NCBI GenBank assembly: GCA_023515745.1
Contig: JALECJ010000256.1
Location: 2,356,001 to 2,420,000, forward strand
DNA length: 64,000 nt
Source: Amoeboaphelidium protococcarum
Lineage: Eukaryota; Aphelidiomycota; Aphelidea
Direction: 5' to 3'
The notes below the pieces were generated by a model, which saw only the letters and a program-made list of their open reading frames with translations, was not told the origin of the DNA and ran no database searches. Both the position numbers and the translations under genes were made by a program. Below are positions 43,656 to 55,329 of this stretch, piece after piece; the stretch's first letter is position 1, and every line of letters begins with the position of its first letter.

Positions 43656-44744
43656 ATGACATCACTGCTAAATTAGCTATACCATAGAGTTCTGACACAG
43701 GGCGACTCTTAATCAGAGGATGATGTTGGAGATTCCGATCTGGCGTCACCTCTACTTCTAATGGCACATTAGCACATAACTTCTCTAGTTAGACCGGCGG
43801 TGAAGACTGTCGTTAATAATATTATTCTTGCCTCTGCATCCTCTTCGTCGCTGCCAATTAAAATTCCACCACAAGTCAATTTATGGTTTGATGAGCTGTA
43901 TTTGATGTTTTAGTTATTGGTTGAAGCTAAATCGTTGATTCAAGACAATGCCACGATGCTTGAACATTTGTATGGAGTTGAGAGGAGCTTGTCACGTAAA
44001 AGCTTTAGTTCTAGGCGCGTCTTGTTTATCAATATCATGCAGAGTATTATCGTACCTTATATAATATCTAAGTGTGACGGCTATTAGCAAGACTTGAAAG
44101 ATTTTGAAGAGCGGCGATTAACGATAGATGCTTGGTATAGTGCTAGGGGGAAATTAATATTGTCAGAGTAGTCGCATTCTAAACTATTTGGGAGATTAAT
44201 ATATATTGTAAAGCTGGCGTTATTGCGCTCTAAACAATTTATCTACAAACTGATGGAAGGACATTATTCTAATATCAGTATCGTGGTGCGATTATGTAAT
44301 TTGGCGGTAAAGTTGTTATACTTTGTAGGTATGAGCAAGTATTGGTCACTGAGTCATCTATTGACGGGTATTCGTTACATTAATTCTCACGCTAAATAGT
44401 AATAGTAACAATTGAATGGAAAACAAGATTGGACTCGGTCTTTGATTAATCTCTCTGTCGTGGCTTTATACTTTTCAGAATGGTGGACTGACACTGGATA
44501 TAAACAGATAAAGCAGGGTCAGAAATAGAGTTTAATTGTGCCTCCACCTAGTACCCCTATGTTCCATAAGAGGTAGTGTCCAATATGCGCGCAAAACACG
44601 TTCAAGAATGAAGTTTTGCTGAAAGAGACTGGTGTTGTTTACTGTCACGACTGTCTGAAAGCGTACATTCACAGAGTCTCAAAATCTGCTGATACGTTCA
44701 AGGAGATGATTCTGTCTAATCGCATCATTAAAATATACCTTTGA
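43656..44744 (+). CDS. PEX12: Peroxin-12-like RING protein
   Basis: This 362-residue peroxisomal membrane protein has the PEX2/10/12 layout: a helical membrane domain (C-N-L-A-V-K-L-L-Y-F-V-G-M-S-K-Y-W-S-L) followed by a C-terminal RING. The RING reads C-P-I-C-A-Q-N...V-V-Y-C-H-D-C-L-K-A-Y-I, with only one CX2C pair on each side. This reduced zinc-site pattern is that of PEX12, not of PEX10 or PEX2. With them it forms the ubiquitin ligase that recycles PEX5. Length equals animal PEX12. A Gln run written with TAG/TAA codons lies in the loop before the RING. Start is the first ATG of the open frame. Confidence 0.85.
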
Positions 44745-45000
44745 ATTCAAGAATTTATTAAATATTGTTCAAAATTTTGAATTCTATTGTAGCTAATCCT
44801 TATAAACATTGACAACAAAGTACCAAAGCTTAGAATGACTTAAACGCGCTTGCTCTCATCGCGGCTCTTACTTTTGCGGTTTCAATTCGCTTCATTCACT
44901 GTGGGGCATATAGAATTATACAATTCAGTTCGCTGTGTATTAGACTCAAATATTAGGAGATATCTGACCATAGGTATAGGTGAAAGATTTTTTTAATAAA

Positions 45001-45789
45001 ATGGTTAATGCGCTAATAAATTCGCCAGCCTTGTTCAGTCTGAGCGGTATCGACAATATCGAACCTTTGGTGAGGTGCATGTTGTTCACTCCTCTGAATG
45101 AGTCTAAATCTATTCTGAATGGTAATGTGCTGAATACTGGCAGTCCTCTGGTGGAACGTTTAATTAAGCAGTTGACAATGTATGAACTTACGCTTCAGGA
45201 TGACAAGTACAGCTAAGAGACTCAGAATCAAATTCGCAACTTGGCGAACAAGTGCAAGTTGAGTCCGTAGGATTTTGTCGCTCAGAGTCGATTGTATCAG
45301 CAGTTTCCCACCACCATACTCAGATTATATCCTGATTCTTAGCATTATAAGAGCAGCGATGATGTTGACAGCACAGCGATTGAGTTATAAGAGCACCTGA
45401 AGGCATCAACATTGATAAATACCGTCCTGTAGCTATCTCATAATCTGAAGCATGATGTGTAAACCCTGCCGAATCACAAGTACATTGCTCACTAGTTGGC
45501 CTTATTGTATCAGAGTATAAATCAGTTGCGTAACTTTATTAAAGCAAACTATCCTCCAATGAATTTCTTGAAGAAGGATGGAAGCAGCGTATCCACGATT
45601 TTTGAAGGCTATAAAGAGCGAATCGAGGTGTAGTTTGATAATGTCAAGGCTGGATGTCAAACTAGTGATACAGTGTCAGATCCTCAACTTAACGCTGATC
45701 TTCGTCAATGGCTAGTGAGCTTATGCACAGACGCTATTGAAGAACTGTCGAATAATGCTCCTATTATATACAACTAATCTTTCAAGTGA
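45001..45789 (+). CDS. Unrecognised 262-residue helical protein
   Basis: This intact intronless ORF was kept because it is open for 263 codons, has balanced composition and many glutamine TAA/TAG codons, and starts with an A-rich context ATG after an upstream TGA. Predicted mostly alpha-helical, with short motifs R-C-M-L-F-T-P-L-N-E, Y-P-P-M-N-F-L-K-K-D-G and L-V-S-L-C-T-D-A-I-E-E-L. No signal peptide, membrane helix or metal site. The composition resembles a Mediator- or tether-type subunit, but I can make no family assignment. It lies between PEX12 and the RWDD1 gene on the same strand. Confidence 0.6.
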
Positions 45790-45908
45790 TATCGTTGTAG
45801 AATTGAATGTAATTCATCTTATATTAATTTTCTCTTTTGTCTTGATCTTTCGCTCTTAAAATAAGCTAGTTTTTAAACTACAAATTATTCATCTGTCCGG
45901 AGAGAGGT

Positions 45909-46778
45909 ATGAATTACGCGTAGGAATAAAGAGATGAGTTGGAGGCTCTTTTAGCTATATACCCTGAAGAATTGAGAGTGGTTCGATTGTCTAAAAGCAT
46001 TTTGGATATAGATCCAGAATTTGCTTCTCAGCTATAAATTGATGGAGATGACCGATTGATTGACGCTCTAAGTGCTCTCCAAGTTGAAGACGCATCGAAC
46101 GCTAATGTTAAAGATAATACTGTCGTTTTAGTAAAAATATCTCCAGATTAGGATATTTGTATGGATGACACGCCTGAGTTGACAGATTGTCTCGAAATAG
46201 TAGTTTCTCTGGCATTTTCGCTGAGTCCTAACTACCCATCCGATGCACCTGTAATGCATATTGAGATGGAAAATGTTCCTGATCGAATGCGGAAATAGAT
46301 GAAAGATTAGATGCGTCAATGGCTGACAGAGCTAGAGTAATCTGCGCAGGAATACGCTGAGATGCCTTGTGTCTTTCAACTCGCACAACACCTTAAAGAT
46401 TGCTTTGATGCTTATATTCAGCAGCTGGTTGATAATCACAAGCATGAAGAAGAGTAGAGGCGGCTGGCAGAAGAGTAAGAGGCTGAAAGGAAGAGGAATG
46501 CAGGCACTCCCATAACAGAGGAGACGTTTAGAGCGTGGAAAGAGAAATTTAACGCTTGGCGCATTGCTCAAAAAAATCAGAAATAGTAGCAGCAAATTGC
46601 GATAGATTCGAACAAGTTGACGGGAAGATAAATATTTGAACGTAATATTGCTCTGGCCACCAGCGATGGTGCAGATGATGATGAGTCTGAAGTTGTAGTA
46701 TTTGACAAGTCTGCATTTGAAGATGAGGTGTTCTCTTCAGAAGATGATTAGGAACTCCAGTATGATCACAACGCTTGA
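45909..46778 (+). CDS. RWD-domain protein RWDD1/Gir2 (DRG partner)
   Basis: This 289-residue protein has the RWDD1/Gir2 plan. An N-terminal RWD domain begins with Y-x-Q-E-Q-R-D-E-L-E-A-L-L-A-I-Y-P-E and has the S-P-N-Y-P-S-D-A-P core. A charged helix follows, then the family's linker G-T-P-I-T-E-E-T-F-R-A-W-K-E-K-F, and L-T-G-R-Q-I-F-E-R-N before an acidic tail (E-V-V-V-F-D...E-D-D). Gir2 binds Gcn1 and, with Rbg2, modulates translation on stalled ribosomes. The gene is intronless. The RWD core carries an insert of about 30 residues compared with animal RWDD1. Several conserved Gln are TAG/TAA. Confidence 0.9.
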
Positions 46779-46962
46779 AAACTCGGCTTCAGGCCGACTC
46801 CTTGTCATTGACGGAAATGAACAAAGTTATAAAAAAGAAAAGAGTTAAATAATATGTTTAAAGCTTATTATTCAATGGAACATCATTTAATCAAACTTAA
46901 GTTAGAAACCGCTTTAAATAAGGGCCATTAATGTGCCCGTAAACAACTACCAGCGAGTAAGA

Positions 46963-47523
46963 TCAGAAAGCATAACATGCCATTGCAGTAGCGATCGCAA
47001 ACGCGACAAACTAAAGGTTCATCATCACTTCAGACGCGTCATTGCTAGAGTTGTTATTCTTGTTATCACTGCTGGTGCCATTCTTCTTGTTGGTAGGAGT
47101 AGCAGTGGATTTCTTGGTGGTGGAAGTAGCAGTGGCAGAAGTAGTTTTGTTACTAGCAGTAGGTGATCCACCCTCGAGCACGAAAGCGTGAGAGTAATTC
47201 ACATCAGAGCCACCAGCCGTGATACGCACAGAGTAATCGCCGCCAGCAGGCAAAGTGCTAGGAGCCTACCAGTTGAAAGACCCTGAATCAGCAGGGATAT
47301 TTGCACCGATACTTTCCACCACTTTCAGATTGTTTGAATCACCAGTGACGAGATCCAGAGATACGGTGGAAGCGCCGCCACTGCCACCAGCCTTGACCCA
47401 ACCAATCTTGACGTTATCGCCAGCCTTCCAAACGGTGCCTTTGATAGGATTATTGATTGCATAGGACTGAGAGTAGATTTGAGCAGCGAGAGACGCGATT
47501 ATGGCAAATAACTAATATTGCAT
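46963..47523 (-). CDS. Second Kre9/Knh1-domain GPI-anchored protein
   Basis: This 186-residue secreted protein has signal peptide L-F-A-I-I-A-S-L-A-A-Q-I-Y-S. The Kre9/Knh1 domain follows with I-N-N-P-I-K-G-T-V-W-K-A-G-D-N-V-K-I-G-W, the characteristic N-P-x-x-G-x-x-W start, then D-L-V-T-G and A-G-G-D-Y-S-V-R-I-T-A-G. A ~45-residue Ser/Thr/Asn tract comes next, and a hydrophobic C-terminus after N-S-S-N-D-A fits a GPI signal. It is not a close copy of the 25762 gene: the domain has diverged and lengths differ. Two such genes in 64 kb support a fungal-type wall. The promoter region lies in the long gap after 47523. Confidence 0.85.
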
Positions 47524-49486
47524 GTTTACTATTATTATTATTGTTGTTAAGACTTATGTATATATATTATATTTATTTTAAAATATATAATGTTTTAGAT
47601 TTAAATATAAAGAAAAAGGAATGCTTCACGTTCAGGCCTAGAAGTACAAAGATCTAGTGATCAATCAATGCAGAGCTGTGATTGGCTTTGAAACAGCGCC
47701 TGATTAGAGCAAAGGCAGATTCGGGTGACGCAAGAGATTGTTACATTGCAATCTGGCCAATCAGTCAGTCAGGTTCTAATCGATCTTGAGACACCCTCTG
47801 AAGGTTGATGTGACACGAACAAAGTCAGAATCCTCACTTGATCGTAAATGATACTCTGCGTGACACACATTCACACGATAGAAAGAGTTGCTTTTGAAAT
47901 CAGCTGTTCAAATGAAATACATTTATATCAAGTATGAAGAGTTGCTAAACTTCGAATGTTTTTGTCCGAATGTTCCACTATAAGATACTTGAAGCTTTTT
48001 AGGCAAATTTCTAAAACCAAGTTACACAAGTCATCAAATTTTTGACAGCACACAATCGATGACGTATAAGCACGGTACAGTTTAGGCACGCTTCAGATAC
48101 TGTAAATCATACGGCGGACGGCAAACATGTGGGTTAAGCGATCACTCGTACACTTTAAAAAAGCTCCGGCGATCTTTTCATCGGGGTACCCACATACCCC
48201 CGTATTAGAGACTGCAACCTTCAAATTGTTCCAACGACGTAATAAAGCCCATAATCCAACCTGATATTACAACAGGACACCATCACCTTAACCTTGACCA
48301 GTTTAGCCTGACACCATGCCTAAACTCATTGCATAAACCTTTCAACATCTGCAGTACCAATGAGCGCCTCCATAGCAGTACTAAGCACGGCAGCCGACTA
48401 CCATTTACCCAATAAAACGCAAAGATAATCACAGTATGATGCAACAATAATGACTCTCAAACGTAATACTTCTTGATATAGAGACTAAACATTTAATTAC
48501 AGCGCGATAGTATTTCAGCAAGATATGCACCCAGACATCACACATTGCAAGCAAATAATCTACTCCGCCAAGTCAACCGCAACCAAAAGCTTCTTCTTTA
48601 AAACAACTTCATGAACAATGCAAGCTTTGACATTAACGCGACAATATATGAAATGACCAGCGCCAAGACTGCAACAGTTTCATTAGAGGCGAACCCAAAT
48701 CGGACAGTAAATGCAACTTTCTATTATTCAACAATATCACAATCCTTGCAATTTCTTATCAAGAAGAGAAGTAAGGCGTCAACATGCATCATTTTAACAG
48801 GAATGATTCAATCACTAACACTATCGTATCAGACCACGTCACTATGCGTCATTGATATCCGAGTTTCTGATTAACTCGGCACACACGGACTGCAATCGCA
48901 AATATCATAATGAAACGCTCTAGTTAGAATCTCTACTTGGCAGGAACGGGATAGCGCACTTTCTTGACTTGGATACTTAATACGACAAATAGTGCTACAG
49001 ATGCAAAATCAGAATAATACCAGTGACATTAAAGTGACGCGACAAGTCATCAATCAATGAGACTAACCTTCATATTTAGCAGAGTAATAATCAAACAAGG
49101 TGAGTTATTTGTTAAAGGAAAGACATGGGTTCAGAGAGAATATCTCGATTTAAGACCAGTTTCAATGGATACCATTTATACTGAAACGCTACAAATCATA
49201 TCAAAATACTTGTGAAACAAGCGAACCATCATCTAGTGATCTACTACAGGAAATTTTCTAAAAAACTTTGAGGTGCACGAACGAGAGATCGGCAAACAAA
49301 AATTCAAACAATCGGCAATCGCGACGAGCCGCAGCGTGATGAAATTCTCCTTCGGAGCGATTGTTGCTGTTGGTCGTTGAATAAAAGGCCTTCCTTACCC
49401 GCTTTCCCTGCTCTGTCTTGAGATTTTAATTACACTTTTTCTCTATCTGATTTCGCAGCTGTATCCTTCTGTCTGTATATAATATT
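47524..49486. other. 1.96-kb gene-poor region with an inverted repeat
   Basis: This is the longest stretch without a recognised gene. Frames on both strands are short except an 87-codon frame at 48611 that I do not trust. A hairpin-prone segment CGGGGTACCCACATACCCCCG lies near 48194-48214. Between 48300 and 49300 the + strand is poor in G, so a non-coding transcript or decayed sequence is possible. No tRNA or rRNA signature was seen. Confidence 0.4.
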
Positions 49487-50878
49487 ATGCCTGTTGTAGT
49501 GCAAGATTCATTAAAGTCTTATACTTGGCAAGAAGTCGCTGAGCACAACACCCGAAAGAGTGCCTGGGTCACAGTTCATGGCAAGGTGTATGATGTCACA
49601 CAGTGGATCGATAAACATCCCGCTGGTTCGGATGTTATTCTGCTGGCAGCCGGTCGAGATGCTAGCTAAGTCTTTGATACCTACCACATGAATGCAGTGA
49701 AAGCTGAGAAGACTTTGAACAAGTTTCTGATTGGCAGCGTGTCTAATAATGAACTACCAGTGTTTTAACGTCGCAGCGAGTTCTTCAACGTCATGAAGAC
49801 TAGGATTAACTAATACTTTAAAGATACCAAGTAGAATCCAAAGTTTCATTGGTCAATGTTGGCGCGCTATGCTATTGTGTTGGCAACTGTTGCTCTATCT
49901 TATTACTGCCAGTTCTTTGCTAACTCTATCGCCACCTCTCCTTTACTGTCTGGTGTATGTGCTGCAATTCTGGGATTCGCCTGTGCTCAAGTGGGTCTAC
50001 TACCTTTGCATGATGCATCGCATTGTGCCATGACTAATAGATAGTGGGTTTGGAGATGTCTCGGGGCTTTGCATGATTTCATTAATGGTGCATCTTACTT
50101 GAATTGGTGTTATTAGCACATGTTGGGACATCATCCATACACCAACATCGCAAATGCCGACCCTGATATTACCACCAGCGATCCGGATGTTCGCCGCATC
50201 AAGCCATCACAGCGTTGGTACTCTAGATATGTTAATTAGTAGTACTTTGTACCATTTTTGTATGGAGTCCTTGGAATGAAGGTGCGTCTGCAGGATGTGA
50301 ATCTTTTGTTCATTGAGAAGAAGAATGATTCTATTCGTGTCAATCCTCCAGAGTTATGGCATTCCACTGTGTTCATTGCTGGTAAGGCGTTCTTTGTATT
50401 CTACCGTTTTGTGGTACCTTTGTTATTCTCCTAGCTATCAGTTGCCCGGGTGTTGATCAACTTTGTGATTGCGGATCTGGTGTCTAGTTACTGGTTGGCG
50501 TTGACCTTTTAGGCTAATCATGTCGTGGATGATGTCGAGTGGCCACTGCCTAATGATTAGAATGAGATCAGCATGGATTGGGCAGAGATGCAAGTTGTCA
50601 CTGCTCAGGATTATGCTCATAACTCATTCTTTTGGACCAACTTTGCCGGCTCTCTAAACTATCAGGTTATCCATCACGTATTCCCCAACATTTGCCAGCA
50701 TTATTATCCAGAGATTACTCCTATCGTAATGAAGACTTGTCAGGAGTATGGAATCCGCTACCGAGTGAAAGACACGTACTGGGAAGCCATTGGAGGTCAC
50801 CTGTCTCATTTGAAGAAGATGGGCGATGGTCAAGGTGTTGGTGCATCTGAGAGTATCAGCAGTGGGAAAGAAGAGTGA
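49487..50878 (+). CDS. Cytochrome-b5 fusion front-end fatty-acid desaturase (delta-5/6 type)
   Basis: This 463-residue ER enzyme inserts a double bond between an existing one and the carboxyl end of an acyl chain. The N-terminal cytochrome b5 domain has the heme motif H-P-A-G-S-D at about residues 44-49. The three histidine boxes are H-D-A-S-H (near 175), Q-H-M-L-G-H-H (near 212; QHxxxHH) and Q-V-I-H-H (near 393). The Gln in the third box instead of His defines front-end desaturases. Four to six membrane helices lie between. Delta-5 versus delta-6 cannot be decided by eye. No intron. The presence of such an enzyme suggests long-chain polyunsaturated fatty-acid synthesis. Confidence 0.95.
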
Positions 50879-50963
50879 TTTTGATTATTAAAAGTTGTAA
50901 TAATGTTACTTTACTTGGTACAAATTATAAGTGATTTAAATTGAGAAGGGAAGACTTTCATTA

Positions 50964-52094
50964 TCAGTCAATATCTTCACTTTAGAGACCACTTTTGGAT
51001 AGACATTATTTGAAGTCTTGCAATGTCAGTTATCTGACTGCCTCATGACCCAGTTAAACTCCACCTGCATTACCTTAATTCTTTTTTAGCATTTGACGCA
51101 TAGGAATCAGTGCCACTTCACGACACAACTCTTTCAAGTCACTTCCGCTACAATCCTGGGTATTATCAGCGACATACTACAGTGTAGCATCACGGTCAGC
51201 TATAGGCACACCCTGCAATATGACATCAAGAATCTTCAAGCGCGCCGACCTGTCTGGCATCGGGACCAAGTATCTCTTTGGCATACGCCTCAAGAATGCT
51301 TTATCTATATCCTGTGCTCTATTGGTTGCACCAAGAATAATAATAGCATCCTAACTGTCGTTGAGTAGTCCATCCCATAGCGACATGAACTCGGCCTTCA
51401 TCATCCCTGTCACCTCGTGATCAGACTGGGACCTCTCCCTCAGGAAGGCATCAATCTCATCAATAAAGATGATTGACGGCTACAACTTCTTGGCCAGGCT
51501 AAATAGAGCATGGACCAACTTTTGCGACTCACCAAACCATTTCTCTGTCAGAGTTGACACGTGTAAATTAATAAAGGTGGCATTAGACTCTTTACTCAGA
51601 GCTTTCGCCAGCATAGTCTTTCCATTACCGGGCTCCCCGTAGAATAGAACACCCTTAGGTGGACTTATGAGATTATTCAAGCCAGAATTTTACTACTTTC
51701 TAACATTATTGCTATCGTTTGAGGATAACTGGATATCAGTAGGTTAAAAACTATACTATAGTTATTAACATAGTACAAGAGGATAGAGTACAGTCTCTTT
51801 AATGTCTTCAATCAAGTGCTCAATTCCACCTATATCACTGAATCGCACGTTCAAATCATCCGGGTGTACAATCTCCGTGGCTATAATCTACTCATATTCA
51901 TTCAAATCATTGGACGCAGATGATTTCAGACCAAGTCGCTGCAAGATTGATTTGGACTTGAGCACACTCTGGTCCTTCTTCTTACGCATTGGATCCAATT
52001 CCTTCAGAGCATACTTTAATCCATACCAAAGCACCACTTGGCCAACCACCAGCAAACCGAGATCCACCCAGTTCTTCTTTGTCAGCATTCTCAC
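50964..52094 (-). CDS. MSP1: Msp1/ATAD1 AAA+ ATPase of the mitochondrial outer membrane
   Basis: This 360-residue protein, in exons 52094-51777 and 51728-50964 with a 48-base intron, removes mislocalised tail-anchored proteins from mitochondria and peroxisomes. It has an N-terminal membrane helix ([16 protein letters not shown]), then a short linker and the AAA domain. Markers are V-R-F-S-D-I-G-G-I, Walker A G-E-P-G-N-G-K-T, Walker B I-I-F-I-D-E-I-D, pore loop K-W-F-G-E-S and the arginine finger in F-L-R-R-M-P-K-R-Y. The C-terminus is short and helical. Length equals Msp1 (about 361). Walker B is preceded by a TAG-encoded Gln. Confidence 0.92.
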
Positions 52095-52621
52095 AAATAA
52101 ATTAAGTAATAAATTATTGCCAATATAATATAGATTTAAACACAGACCGCGTAAACTTATTAATTATCGCTGGTGACGATTTTCAGTATTAGTTGGAGCA
52201 GAAAACCGATTGTAAGAGATGATGATTAACGCCAACACTGAAAACTGCAATCTCTGCATGATAATTAGCTGTTTGAATTGATAAAAGCTCGAATGTACGC
52301 AATACAGAGATTAAACAATTATACAATATCCATTGACACGTTTTATCTTTTTTATTGTTCTACAGACAACGGATTTTATAGATATGCTGTACAGTAGTTT
52401 TCCATCAGAGACGTGATGATGGAAGATTTCAACAAGAACAAGCATACACTTAACAAGTGCCTTAGCCACTATTTGGCTTGTTGACGCGTCAGAATATTAA
52501 AGTTATCGGTGGAAGAAGCACCAATTTCTGTAAGGTGTATACTTATTACCATATTTAAGAAGACTGAGATTGATGACGCCTTTCTCCAGGTTATTTAAAC
52601 ATAACGCACTTATGTGTTCAG
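52095..52621. other. Intergenic region between MSP1 and an unknown gene
   Basis: There are 527 bases with no gene seen. An ACGCGT lies at 52484. The region is AT-rich, with a T-rich tract at 52345. Confidence 0.4.
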
Positions 52622-53318
52622 TCAATCATCCAATACTCTCCTTGTTGGTATGTCTTCTTGATAGTATTCAATAAACTCCTTTGGAATATTATTAGAGAGC
52701 ATTGTAAAGAATTTATCTTCATGATGTACTCCACACACAACCAATTTTTAATTTTCATAATCTGGTGTTGCCTACCAGACACCAGCTTTGCTCAAATCAT
52801 TCCATGTACTATCAAGGATACCACCCTATTACAGATCAAACAACTTATCAAATGGACTTAGTTCAAGTTTTTATAACACGCTTGCACCTACATCTAATCT
52901 ATTAGATTCTTTGTAGTTATTATCCAACTCGAAATGCTTCATAGATGATTAAATCTATAAAAATATCTCGCGAACAGCCTCCATGATATCTTTTAATGCG
53001 CCGTAAATCAACCTTAATTAATTGCTTATTACGCCTTGTTATATGAGTAGTCAACACGGAAACTAGCTCTTCCTCCTCATTCTTTACAGTACAGTAAAAA
53101 TATGCAGCAAGTCTTACACAAATCACCAGTTTCTTTCGATGCAATGAAGTTAGCTGATCACTTTCACAGTAAGTGTTCAATTCCGAGATTAGCGATTCAA
53201 TGTCAGCAATGATATCCGCTGCAGAGTGTTTAAACTAAATCTTGTCAAGAGGATGAAGATGAGCTGCCGGACATTTAAATAACCGGGTCTTTATCCTCAG
53301 TAAAGCGTGATCTATCAT
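52622..53318 (-). CDS. Unrecognised 212-residue protein, two exons
   Basis: The N-terminal half reads M-I-D-H-A-L-L-R-I-K-T-R-L-F-K-C-P and L-H-R-K-K-L-V-I-C-V-R-L-A-A-Y-F-Y-C-T-V-K. The C-terminal half has L-D-V-G-A-S-V-L-Q-K-L-E-L-S-P and E-D-K-F-F-T-M-L-S-N-N-I. They are joined by removing a 58-base segment 53012-52955 that begins GTTGAT and ends TATAG, a weak donor; without it, the frame ends earlier, at another TGA. Exons: 53318-53013 and 52954-52622. The product is helical and charged, with no signal or membrane segment. The family is not recognised. Its start codon lies 14 bases from the possible upstream ATG of the divergent dehydrogenase gene. Confidence 0.5.
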
Positions 53319-53446
53319 CGCTATCAGGCGAAATGCTTAATTTGGGTCGGGCAGTATCGCTGTTACGAAGCATCAATTACTTGCACACAGTTTTTGTCCA
53401 AACCGTTGAAACGTTGTCGGGGGGAAAGTTTAGATCACAGGCGATT

Positions 53447-55132
53447 ATGATGATGCTTAAACATAACTTGAGACTTGGTTCTACCTACATACCGCGTAAT
53501 GCCGCTTACAAAAAGGTATTTTAATCCATCAGGGTCTTTGTAACTATTATTCAAGTTTTTGTACTGCTTGTGATTGTGTAGCTTTAAAGCGCTGATGTGG
53601 ATTACTTTCGGCGGGTAGTTGGTGCTAAGGTTCTAACTTCCTTAGGTGATGGCTAATAAGGTGGAGTTAATGCTGCATCTTCTGATGATCTAAAGCAATT
53701 CAACTGCGATTGGATGAACAAGTACCGAGGTGAAAGTCAGCTTGTTGTTATGCCCGAAAGCACGCGTCAAGTGCAGCAGATTCTGAGTTACTGCGCTCAT
53801 TAAAAGTTGGCCGTTGTACCTCAGGGTGGTAATACTGGACTTGTTGGAGGAAGCGTGCCGGTCTATGATGAAGTCATACTGTCCACCTCACTCATGAACA
53901 AGATTATCAATTTTGATCCTATATCTGGTGTTCTCACTGCGCAGGCTGGTTGTATACTGGAGACGCTTAATGACTACGTGACTGACAGGGGACACGTCAT
54001 GCCCTTGGATCTTGGTGCTAAAGGATCTTGCTAAATCGGAGGCAATGTAGCGACTAATGCTGGTGGTCTCAGACTACTGAGATATGGAAGTCTGAGAGGT
54101 ACTGTGTTGGGACTTGAAGCTGTCGTACCGTCTGGTATAAGCAATGTTGGTGGTAATTCGAATTCAGATACGGAGGATACATCGATGTAGTATGCAACTC
54201 TCATTAGTGACTTGAAGGGCCTGCGAAAGGATAACACTGGCCTTGATCTGCGTGGATTATTCATTGGCAGCGAAGGGTATATAGGGGTGATTACAGCAGT
54301 TTCCATATTAACTCCTCCTCTATCTCAGTCTATTAATGTGGCATTACTCAAGCTCGACTCTTTTGAGAAAGTATAGAAACTATACCTAGAGGCCAAATCA
54401 CGATTGGCAGAGATTGTAAGTGCTTTTGAGTTTTTCGACTCTTCTGCCTTATAGATGGTGCACTAGTAGATGCCTCATGTCAGATCCCCATTGTCTTCAT
54501 AGAATATTGGTACCAATGTTAACTCTTAGCAGGATTTCTTTGTTCTACTTGAAACTTCGGGATCTAATATGGAACATGACCAGGACAAGTTATAGTCTTT
54601 TCTCAGTGACATGATGGATGGTGATGATGATCAAGTTATCGTTGACGGAGTGCTAGCACAGGATCGTGCATAAGCCAACCAGATTTGGTCCATCCGAGAG
54701 GGAATTCCAGAGGCTTGCTCTAAATCTGGCGCGGTGTACAAGTATGACATTTCAATGCCTGTACCTGTTCTATACAAGCTTGTTGAAGATACCAAATAAC
54801 ATCTGCGATCATGTGGCATCTTCTAGTCTAATCATGAACAGAATAATATTGTGAACGACGTTATTGGTTATGGTCATGTTGGCGATGGTAATCTTCACTT
54901 GAATGTTAGTGCCAAGGAATACAGTGAGAAGGTGTAATCATGCCTGGAGCCGTGGGTGTATGAGTGGACGCAGAAGCATGGTGGTTCTATAAGCGCGGAA
55001 CATGGTCTAGGTGTAATGAAGAGGGACTATGTCGGTTACAGCAAGACGCCGCAATCGATCCACTTTATGAAGCAGATCAAAGACATCTTTGATCCTCACC
55101 ACATCATGAATCCGTATAAATATATAGTGTGA
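53447..55132 (+). CDS. Mitochondrial D-2-hydroxyglutarate/D-lactate dehydrogenase (Dld2-like)
   Basis: This FAD enzyme oxidises D-2-hydroxyacids and passes electrons to cytochrome c or the respiratory chain. Exons 53447-53515 and 53582-55132 give 539 residues. The PCMH-type FAD domain has [17 protein letters not shown], then [10 protein letters not shown] and G-L-F-I-G-S-E-G. The C-terminal catalytic domain has [14 protein letters not shown] and S-A-E-H-G-L-G. N-terminus [13 protein letters not shown] fits a presequence. The frame is also open to an ATG at 53333 (a second presequence-like start), but that runs into the divergent gene; 539 residues matches Dld2-type length better. The intron could also be read through in frame. 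Confidence 0.93.
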
Positions 55133-55329
55133 TTTCTTGACAAAAGCTTGGGATTAATAGCCGGTAGTACTACAAACGTTCATGCCGCTGTTATGTACAA
55201 AAAGAAATATTGAAAGGTGACAGTTGCATTACATTTTTTTGATATTCCTCATTACTCATATTTCATTCCCCTTCATAAATTCCAATAGACTCCCAAAATT
55301 ATTTATTAAATCAACCAGCAAGATAAAGC

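Noticed and set aside
44980-45000. GTG as start of the 45001 gene
   Set aside because: Eukaryotic starts are ATG; the ATG at 45001 follows directly after an open leader that begins at a TGA.
47955-47965. TTCGAA-containing sites considered as tRNA B-boxes
   Set aside because: No matching A-box or cloverleaf could be formed around them; no tRNA gene is supported in the window.
48611-48874. 87-codon ORF in the gene-poor region
   Set aside because: No recognisable motif, no signal peptide or conserved pattern, and standard chance length given only one stop codon.
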